Assembly (NCBI GenBank): GCA_949775045.1
Contig: OX459110.1
Span: forward strand, 10,425,741 to 10,489,740
DNA length: 64,000 nt
Origin: Metridium senile
Taxonomy: Eukaryota > Cnidaria > Anthozoa > Actiniaria > Metridiidae
Direction: 5' to 3'
Both the position numbers and the translations under genes were made by a program. The notes below the pieces were generated by a model. That model did not search any database. It saw only the letters and a list, made by a program, of their open reading frames with translations, and was not told the DNA's origin. How positions within the stretch are numbered: position 1 is the stretch's first letter; each line of letters opens with the position of its first letter. Of the stretch, positions 55,970-64,000 are shown piece by piece.

Positions 55970-56180
55970 ATTATTATTAATTTTTTATGTTTTGTCTCTG
56001 ACTTGAAAACTTGAAAGTAACATTCAAATGCGCGTGCCACAACCACAACCGCCATCACTGATGAAGGTCCGTGTTGATGGACCGAAATGCATGTCTGATA
56101 CTTTCAAGTCTGAGACAAAACGTAAAAAATTAATAATAATGAATCCTGACTGCAATTTCAGAATTTTTAACTAATAATTA
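55970..56180. mobile_element. 195-bp insertion with 12-bp target duplication and ribozyme-like core
   Basis: AACTAATAATTA occurs at 55962-55973 and 56169-56180; unit 1 has one copy ('aactaacaatta', about 42411), so 55974-56168 was inserted. Inverted arms of 39 nt (55970-56008, 56102-56140; two mismatches) bear ATTAATTTTTTA and TTTTGTCTC. The left arm's inner part 'acttgaaa' is duplicated. Between the arms lies a hammerhead-like core (56054-56099). No coding frame. Length, ribozyme core and a variable-length target duplication recall small non-autonomous retroelements of the retrozyme/Penelope-like kind. Confidence 0.85.
56054..56099 (+). ncRNA. Hammerhead ribozyme-like fold
   Basis: Read 5' to 3': stem I strand ATCA (56054-56057), CTGATGA (56058-56064), one extra A (56065), stem II GGTCC / GGACC (56066-56070, 56079-56083) with an 8-nt loop, GAAA (56084-56087), a minimal stem III (A56087-U56094, U56088-G56093, loop GCAU), cleavage triplet GTC (56093-56095), stem I strand TGAT (56096-56099). 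All invariant core residues of a type I hammerhead are present. Weak points: the extra A between A9 and stem II, a 4-bp stem I and a 2-bp stem III. Activity is a prediction. Confidence 0.55.
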
Positions 56181-56918
56181 ATTTTCTTTGATCTGTGCAG
56201 TACAATTTGCTTTATTAAAATAAAAATGATCAATTTAATACAGCTAATAATGTTGGATAAAGATAATTTAATACACATTCTAAAAAAAATTAATATGAAT
56301 GTTTTGAAAACATACAATTTCCTTTCATTTCAAAAAGGTTCGACTATACTCAATACTTAAAACAATTTTTTACAACATTTGTAATCTACCTGTACTATTT
56401 AGCAATATAGTCTAAGATATGAAAATTAACTTGTCGCCATATTATAAAAAAAATATATAACATATACATTTCAAAAAGATTGAATTACATAAATAAAATT
56501 CTTAGAATTATACCTAGTAGTATCAAACATATAGTTTTTTTTAATAACCTTTCAATATTTTTAAATCTAAGCTTAGGAATATAATTTTGTAAATATTTCT
56601 TAGTATTTTTTTATCTTAGTTTTTAAGTATTTTTAGAATTTTATCAATGTATATTTTATATATTTATTTGTATTTATTCTAGGGCGCTACTGAAAAACGC
56701 CTTTTCGAGTATGTTCCGTTCATTAAATATTATTATTATTATATTATTGATTATTTTTATAATAATAATTTTTTAATAGAACTAATAATTATTTAATAAT
56801 ATCAATGAAGGACATATACTATAATAATAATAATTACAATCAATAAAATTTATATAAAATTAAATAGTGTATCTAAAATCGTTGTCACATTACATGCATA
56901 AAAGTAGTAATAATTTAG

Positions 56919-56924
<6 letters not shown>
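56181..56924. other. Gene-free duplicated stretch
   Basis: Colinear with about 42425-42944 of unit 1, plus AT-rich sequence at 56735-56900 not seen there. No gene. Confidence 0.6.
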
Positions 56925-57128
<204 letters not shown>

Positions 57129-57594
57129 GAATGAAACCATTATATATCTGTAATCCTCAGTCAAAACCTCCCCTCTGACCCTCTCTTCGAGGACTCTATT
57201 ATCATATTAAAAGTCCCTTTAGCACTGAAACTTCGCTGGCGCGGAAATGAGAATATGGAGTATTTAAATCAAGTGCTATTAATCAATAAACCGGCGCTCA
57301 GTTTTGTTCAGTCTGGTTCTGAGTACTCGCTTTTAAAACTTAAAGAAAACAGCTTTTATAAGCCAGCTCTCGTGTCAAGACAACACACTAGGAGCGGACA
57401 CGATAGTGGATTCATAAATGCTCAACACTTCTGATAAACATATTTGAGCGCCGTGGGAGTTGAAGGTGACTACGACGTAATTTTAAACGTTTGTTGACGC
57501 TTTCGACGTTATGTCTCACTAGAAGTGAAGACCTTTTTAAATATCGACGCGTTCCACACTTTAAACGCACTTTGTAGTGCATTTTTAATGTATT

Positions 57595-58605
57595 CCAATT
57601 ATTTCTTTTTACTAAAAACATTGGCACAGTCCACTACAGTTTCAAATTCACCGATAGTGAATACTATAGTTTCTTAGAAACACTTTAAACACACACAACA
57701 CCTAACCTAAATATAGCTATCGTATATTTTACTCCAATTGTTTTCTTAGAAATATTGACATAGTCTATACTAGTTTGAAATTCACCGATAGTTATCGTAT
57801 AAAGTTCTTAGAAACACCAACACAGCCAACACTAGTTTAACCTAAATATAGCTATCGTATATTTTTATTCCAATTGTTTTCTTAGAAATGTCGACACAGT
57901 CCACACTAGTTTCAAATTCACCGAAAGTTATCGTATAATGTCTTAGAAACACTAACCACCAGCCAACACTAGTTTAACCTAAATATAGCTATCGTATATT
58001 TTTATTCCAATTGTTTTCTTAGAAATATTGACATAGTCCACACTAGTTTCAAATTCACCGATAGTTATCGTATAGTCTCAGTAACCACCAGCCAACACTA
58101 GTTTAACCTAAATATAGCTATCGTATATTTTTATTCCAATTGTTTTCTTGAAATATTGACATAGTCCACACTAGTTTCAAATTCACCGATAGTTATCGTA
58201 TAGTCTCAGTAACCGGCAGCCAACACTAGTTTAACCTAATTAAATATAGCTATCGTATATTTTTATTCCAATTGTTTTCTTATTAGAAATGATGACGCAG
58301 TACAGTCCACCCTTAAGTTTAAATTCACAGATAGTTATCATATGGTATCTTAGAAACACTTAATTATACAACCCAAGATATTTATTTAGCTTTTTTATCG
58401 TATATTTTTATTCAAATTGTTTTCTTAGAAATATTAACACGGCCCACACTAGTTTAACCAATATATAGTAATCATATAATTTTAGTTCAATTGGTATCTT
58501 AGAAACATTAACACAGCCCACACGAGTTTAACTATTACTGGTTAAAATCTTGAGCGCAATTATTTTCTTAGAAACACTGACGCAGTCCACACTAGTTTAT
58601 TCACA
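57595..58605. repeat. ~125-bp tandem array related to the 95-bp family (unit 2)
   Basis: Same alternating half-repeats as 43600-44640 ('cacactagtttcaaattcacc', 'agccaacactagtttaacc', TATCGTATA). Unit order is similar but individual units differ by small indels. Confidence 0.88.
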
Positions 58606-58656
58606 TAACCGTGTACATATTCTACTTTAACAAATGATTTAAATAACAAACACATC

Positions 58657-58916
58657 TACACCTATTTCAATTAACGTTGTCCATCTGGAATGGTTGATCT
58701 GAGACCGATAGGAGTTGTGGGAGCTCGTTAAACTGCAAATACACTATTATAATCACGCTGGAATATTAATGTTTACTTCTGAGATACTGTTATCCATAAT
58801 TCAGCACCATTTAAGTGTGATTAAAACAATGAATTTGGAATTTAATGAGCTCCCACAATTCCTATCGGTCTCAGATCAACCATTCCAGATGGACAACATT
58901 AATTGAAATAGGTGTA
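58657..58916. mobile_element. 256-bp TIR element (unit 2 only)
   Basis: TIRs of about 68 bp start CACCTATTTCAATTAA and end TTAATTGAAATAGGTG, with inner GGTTGATCTGAGACC / GGTCTCAGATCAACC. TA flanks both sides (58657-58658; 58915-58916); unit 1 has the empty site ('cacatctactctgc', about 44670). Non-coding. The frame at 58715-58906 is not a gene. Confidence 0.92.
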
Positions 58917-59569
58917 TTCTCCGCTTGTTTGATGGCGAGTTATCGTACATAATTTATTCCAATTATTCTCTTAGAAACGCAGCCTACACCAGTCTAACTG
59001 CCTGTTATAATCACTGGTATCTTTCCTTATCTTTGTTGAAGTAGCAACTTCAAAACAGTCTTGGAGGACAAAAGTTTCATATATTGAAAGCTAAACGAAT
59101 TTCAGAAAACAATTTAAGGTGTATTCTAGTGCAACACAAGAGACTACATTTACCAGTGGCGTCAAGAAACTGAGAAACAGCTGGAGAATTTAAACATCTT
59201 AACTTAAGAGCAAGATTCCCGCCAGGATCAAAGGTATAATCTTGCCTCATTTCATTAATTTAAGTACGTTTTATGGAATTATCTAATGAGATTTCAGTCT
59301 GTAATATTTGAGAGCATTAACTATATTGTAGGCACGAAGTCTTTCATCGCTTCATTATTACCATCGTATATTATCAGCTTCGTGTCGGGAAGAAGTATTT
59401 CAGTTGGATAAATAGCCGTAGCATCAGTATAAAGTTTACGTGATGGAACAATTCGTTCTATGAATACTAGTTAAGGAACGAACAACAAAAGAAGGCTTTT
59501 TAACACTACACCTGAATCTAGATCTCTTACATTATAGCCACTTAAACCGAAGACTGCACGGAGACAAGA

Positions 59570-59740
59570 AATATATGAATCTGATTGGTTAAACCAACAA
59601 AGACGAAAGCAAGTTAGAAAGTGAATTTATGTATAGTGGTACTACATTTTCCTTGTTGAAGAAAGATATAAATCTGATTGGTTAAAGCAACAAAGACGAA
59701 CGCAAGTTAGAAAGTGAATTGATGTATAGTGCATGGTACA
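59570..59740. repeat. ~95-bp tandem repeat, two units (unit 2)
   Basis: Counterpart of 45470-45840, with two rather than four units. Confidence 0.88.
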
Positions 59741-59869
59741 ACATTTAGCTTGTTCAAGTACATGGTCAGACCAGCTGCAAATGGTGCAAGCAAGGAAACA
59801 CGATAGGCAAGTTTGATAACTCGCAAATTGCCCTTACATACTGAGTTAAAACAAAAAGGACTAAATTAT

Positions 59870-60245
59870 CAGTTCACAAGAAGAATTGGTCTGGTAACAA
59901 TCAGTGTACATGATAAATTGCTAAACTGTGTTGTGGAAATCTCCTTTGACAACGCAAGGGACTGGCTATTGAGTTCGCAAGCAGAAAGTCCGGTAACAGT
60001 CGGTGTACATGATGAACTGCATAACTGTGTAGTGGAAAGTCTCCTTTGGCATCGAAAAGAACTGAATATTGAGTTCACGAGAAAAAGGCCTGGTAACAGT
60101 CAGTGTACATGATAAACTGCATAACTGTGTAGTGGAAAGTCTCCTTTGACATCGTAAAGAACTGAATATTGAGTTCACGATAAAAAGGCCTGGTAACAGT
60201 CAGTGTACATATACATAACTGAACTGTGTTGTGGAAATCTCCCTG
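59870..60245. repeat. 99-100-bp tandem repeat just 5' of GPCR (unit 2)
   Basis: 'ggtaaca' recurs at 59893, 59992, 60092 and 60192. Four units versus three in unit 1; the extra unit nearly matches its neighbour. It ends about 50 nt before the receptor ATG. Confidence 0.9.
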
Positions 60246-60289
60246 GAGACAATTCTTGTTCTCATTTCTCTTGATCGATCAGCGAGGAA

Positions 60290-61402
60290 ATGGCATTGAC
60301 TAGGAACTTTACTAACCTAACGACCGTCGTGCCATCTTCAAAAAGTACTTTCCTGGAGCCTGGCTATGTAATCTGGCTGAAGGTATTGGCCTATGTAGGT
60401 GTCTTCATAGCCTCCTTTGGTGGAAACTGCTTTGTAATCCTAGCCTACAAATTCAACTTTAATCGTAAAATCCGTACAGTTAGTAACACGTTTATTGTAT
60501 CTATGGCAGTGGCTGATTTATTTCTTACTATGGGAAGTATTCCTGAGAGAATAACTCGTGTTTTGACCCACGATGAGTGGGTTTTACCAGGGGTTGTGGG
60601 TGTCATCGCGTGCAAACTTGTCAACTTTGTGGAGAAATTATCTCTTAATGTTTCCGTACTTCATCTGGCAAGCATAGCTATTGATAGGTTCCTCGTGGTG
60701 TTCTTTCCTCGAAAGAAGATCATTACACGGCTGATATCTAGACGAATCGTTGCACTCATATGGGCTACATCGATCATCTATTGCACCCCAACCCTAGTTT
60801 ATGGACAGATTAAACAGAATAAGTACTGTAAAGTAAGATTTTTCTTTAAGGACTGGAGAATATGGTACATTTTATTTCTTATCATCGTATTTGGTACTTT
60901 CTTGCTTATAATAATTCTCTACACTGCTATAGCAGCTCGACTTTTGCGCAAAAAGACACCTGGGGTAAGAATGTCGTTTAGAAGTCGACGAAATGAAAAG
61001 CTTAACCTTAGAATCATCAAAATGGTAGCGATCATAATTGCAGTGTTTTACATCTGTTTTCTGCCGTATTGGATCGGTTGGATCTTTTGTTCGTACCACT
61101 TCAATGCCATAATTTGTCATAATGATTTCGTTTTTGTGGCGATCTTTCTGTCTTATTTGAACAGTGCATTGAATCCTGTTATATACACTATCTTCAATGA
61201 AAACTTTAGAATTGCCTTTCGTTTATTCACACAAAGGATTTGCTGTGTGAGGGTGGGGAGGGGTGATCTAGATAGTCGAGGTAGAGACTGTTTTATTATT
61301 GGCCCTAGGATTGACTCTGGCTTGGCTACAGATACTCCAGCTCGGTGTACAAATGCAAGGGCGCCCAGCAGGTCTTTAGACTTTTTGGGAACAAAGATAT
61401 AA
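60290..61402 (+). CDS. Class A (rhodopsin-like) GPCR, type B, copy 2b
   Basis: A 370-residue intronless receptor, nearly identical to 46301-47458 over the N terminus to TM4 and TM6-TM7. Start with in-frame TGA 18 nt upstream. Landmarks: MAVAD in TM2, DRF after TM3, CFLPYW in TM6, NPVIY in TM7, CC after TM7. ECL2 is short (YGQIKQNKYCKV), TM5 lacks the extra Phe and ICL3 the extra RI of copy 2a. After ATDTP the last residues (ARCTNARAPSRS...) differ completely from copy 2a and start exactly where unit homology ends (61340), so this tail was probably acquired at the duplication endpoint. Alternatively this tail is original and copy 2a's is new. Probably functional; ligand unknown. Confidence 0.93.
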   Translation: MALTRNFTNLTTVVPSSKSTFLEPGYVIWLKVLAYVGVFIASFGGNCFVILAYKFNFNRKIRTVSNTFIVSMAVADLFLTMGSIPERITRVLTHDEWVLPGVVGVIACKLVNFVEKLSLNVSVLHLASIAIDRFLVVFFPRKKIITRLISRRIVALIWATSIIYCTPTLVYGQIKQNKYCKVRFFFKDWRIWYILFLIIVFGTFLLIIILYTAIAARLLRKKTPGVRMSFRSRRNEKLNLRIIKMVAIIIAVFYICFLPYWIGWIFCSYHFNAIICHNDFVFVAIFLSYLNSALNPVIYTIFNENFRIAFRLFTQRICCVRVGRGDLDSRGRDCFIIGPRIDSGLATDTPARCTNARAPSRSLDFLGTKI

Positions 61403-61429
61403 ACAATTAAATACAATCAAACTAGACAG

Positions 61430-61640
61430 ATAGATAGATAAAAGAATGAACGCATGAATGAATGGATGAATATATTAGTGAATAAATAAATGAATGAATG
61501 AATGAATGAATGAATGAATATATTAATGGATAAGTAAATGAATGAATGAATGAATGAACAAAAAAATGAATATATTAGTGATTAAATAAATGAATGGATG
61601 AATGAATAAATGAATGAATGATTATATTAGTGAATAAATT
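61430..61640. repeat. GAAT/GGAT tetranucleotide microsatellite
   Basis: Runs of AATGAATG mixed with 'tatattagtga(a/t)taaata' repeated about every 110 nt (61475, 61570, 61623). Confidence 0.92.
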
Positions 61641-62724
61641 AACGTCAAATTGATGCGAAAAGCGCGCTAGCAAATTGTGAATTTCAGTTTGAATTTCATT
61701 TTTTTTTTTTTGCGATCCGTCGATCGATCAGTTTGGATCGATGCGGAACGTCTACCGTTAACTCGTAAAGTCATTGGATAACTTGATGAAAACTCCGCCT
61801 CCACACTGATATTGGCGGATAAGAAAATGCCAAAATCAAATAAAAACTCATAATTTGCTAATCGCGATGCAACGATTTTCGATATCAGGGGGAAAAAACG
61901 AACAAAAAATTGTCGAAGAAAAAAAATAATAATAATGAGTTTTACCAAAAAAATAATGTAATAAAACTTAATTGACGACGTGTTGAGCAGGAATTAAGTT
62001 TCAATATTAAAAGAGAAATATATGATAATTATTACATATGTTTGCTCACATGCACTCATTGACTAAACATCTTATTTGAAAAAGTATGAAAACAAACCTA
62101 AAAATACTCTAACTGTGTAAAAATAGATATTATTAATATTTAAAATGTTTTTGTTTTTCTCAAACTAAACTGCTAAATTGGTTTTCAGTCCAATTGGAAG
62201 TAAAGTTTATTGTCATACATCTGTGTCATTTCCTCATATTGGTATAATAATCCTATGTGGTTTGAACGATTGTATGGCTATTCCTTTTGTTTACTCTCGA
62301 TCCCATTACCATACTTCTAGTTGGAAAATCTACTGAATTACACAAAATGACAACTTTTTATGGAGCGTTTAAATTCATGCCAGCTTGTTTGTCACAAAAA
62401 TGTTTATAGAAAAGAGTTTTTTTTCTACAAGCGTTTGTATTTGCGCGCGGTTTTCAGTATATCCTCTGTTACATGCGCTGTATTGATCATTCCACCAATT
62501 TGATCAGATCGAACTCAAACACATCTTGACTTCGCCATGAACCATATAGATTTTCGTCTTCCGCTTAGCGCGAGCAGCTGAATGTTTGATAACTATTTAT
62601 TGTTACTATTTTAAGGAAATTATTATATGAATGTTAATTGCAGCCGAATTGTCTTTCGTTGACCTATAGGTATATGAAAATGTGCAGTATTCGGCCTACA
62701 GACCATAAATATAATTAAATATAA
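61641..62724. other. Gene-free stretch
   Basis: AT-rich, with a T run at about 61700. The minus-strand frame 61667-61948 has no recognisable domain. Confidence 0.5.
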
Positions 62725-63190
62725 ATATTTTACAGCCATCACTCCCCGTCAGGGCTCTTCCGTGAGGTTCACTCACACTCACTACCACTACATTCAATAT
62801 TTACAACACACAACTCTGCTCACATGTTGAGTTTTACGCCGGATAACCCAGAGAAAATCCCTCTTTGCATGAGAGAGAACACTGAACACATCAAACATAC
62901 TCTATTTCAATTCAATTCAATTCTTTATTTACACATATACACGTAGATATTTACAATAATAAACTATTACATTACACTTAGATAAATTTAAATTAATAAT
63001 TCTAGCAAAAGAATATGTTCAGTAAAATTGTCAACAATTTGAATTGTGTGCAGTGGCCAAAGGAGCATAGGCTTTCTAGTCGGCCACTTTCTAGTCGGCC
63101 ACTGTCTTGTTGCCGGAGCCGGGAATCGAACCCAGGTTACAGTGATGAAAGGCCAGCGCTCTATAACCGCTAGGCCACTCATGCCACCCA
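62725..63190 (-). mobile_element. tRNA-derived SINE, split copy
   Basis: On the minus strand a tRNA-like head occupies about 63190-63110: 'tggcctagcggttatagag' (A-box region) and GGTTCGATTCC (perfect B box, about 63137-63127). After about 200 nt with an AATTG-repeat tail the shared SINE body follows (62905-62725): 'gtttgatgtgttc', 'gggttatccg', 'aacatgtgagcagagttgtg', 'cctcacggaagagccc'. Either one SINE was inserted next to another or this is a longer subfamily. The head is no working tRNA gene. Confidence 0.75.
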
Positions 63191-64000
63191 TGTGTCGTAT
63201 TATGACAAATTATCTTCAGAAGGATCTAGAATTTTAAACATTTTTGTGGGTTTTGATAGGGCAATACCACTAAAATAATATTCATTTTGAGTTTTCAATT
63301 TATCTTAAATAGATTATCGATTTTTTTACTCGAATGTCTTGTTTTAAGACGACACATTTTATATCGGGCGAAAACCCGATCTAGTGCCTTCCGCCTGAGG
63401 CTTTTTCACGTGCCACAAAAGCAACCCTTTAGAGCCTGCAGTTTGTTGCGCAATTTCTTTGAGTCTAACAACACCACAAGGCGTGTTTCCTATTTCAAGC
63501 AATTAATTCTTCATTGCCCATAAACCATCATTTTCCCCCTAATAGAAAGCATTTTATTAAGTTAAAATGATTGTTCAGTATTGATGAGTGTTTTTCTCAA
63601 TCATGACAACATTGGATTCTGTCAAGCCATTATAAGATTAATGAATAAAAACATCGCTTGCATTTGTAGCAGCTGTCTTTTGAGCAAATTGTTATCAAAC
63701 ATGTTAAAAGCAAGCTTAAGAAAGCGTATTTTATGCAATGTTTTGTTAATTTGTTTGCTTGTTTGTATATTTTTTGTTCGTGGCTTGTTTGCTTGTTTGT
63801 TCGTTCGTTTGCTTGTTGTTTTGTTTGTTTGTTTGTTTGTTTGTTGTTGTTTCTCTAAAGTCTTATTATAAAATAAGTCTTAATTCACATACTGAATCAG
63901 TATGATTGCATATATATTATATTATGAATAGAGGCTATACAAGGCAAAATCTAATTTCAAAGAGATAATTCAAGGCTTGGTGTTAATTTCAAAGAAATGT
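63191..64000. other. Gene-free stretch at window end
   Basis: Contains a GTTT-rich microsatellite (about 63740-63855). Frames at 63287-63523 and 63581-63871 show no recognisable domain. Confidence 0.5.

Overview
The window is eukaryotic, AT-rich animal DNA. It has long non-coding stretches, many microsatellites, tRNA-derived SINE copies, CR1/L2-type LINE fragments and a dense population of short inverted-repeat transposons. The protein-coding content is five intronless rhodopsin-like GPCR genes. Single-exon class A receptors in tandem clusters, together with this repeat style, fit an anthozoan cnidarian (coral or sea anemone); that assignment is an inference. No bacterial features, CRISPR arrays or operons are present.

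Layout. (1) 1-9.8 kb: a block of about 3.2 kb is duplicated (about 13-3248 and 6622-9790), each copy carrying a minus-strand 'type A' GPCR (94-1356; 6701-7993). (2) 9.8-30.8 kb: a gene-poor repeat landscape with tandem arrays, a SINE, several TIR elements, GAT/GGT-rich minisatellites, purine tracts and LINE remnants. (3) 30.8-34.2 kb: degenerate tandem repeats leading into a plus-strand 'type B' GPCR (33045-34193). (4) 35.67-61.34 kb: a large head-to-tail duplication (unit 1 35671-47387, unit 2 47472-61340), each unit ending in a plus-strand type B GPCR (46301-47458; 60290-61402). Unit 2 also holds a 5'-truncated LINE with an intact reverse transcriptase domain (51746-53107). (5) 61.4-64 kb: microsatellite and a tRNA-headed SINE.

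The two duplications act as natural before/after experiments. Many insertions are present in one copy and absent from the other, so element ends and target-site duplications can be read directly. The most notable are: a 195-bp insertion with a 12-bp target duplication, 39-bp inverted arms and a hammerhead-ribozyme-like core (55974-56168); a TA-flanked 1.18-kb element with 85-bp TIRs and a broken THAP zinc-finger start (37230-38413); a TTAA-flanked element (36544-37074); a MITE nested inside another MITE (8489-8904); and a 305-bp near-perfect palindrome (2386-2690). Three unrelated repeats share a hammerhead-core-like hairpin.

The receptors are probably membrane receptors for peptide or other small ligands, expanded by local duplication. 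The two youngest paralogs (46301, 60290) are nearly identical in most of the 7TM core. They differ by four in-frame indels in ECL2/TM5/ICL3 and by completely different C-terminal tails at the duplication boundary, which suggests fast functional divergence or relaxed constraint.
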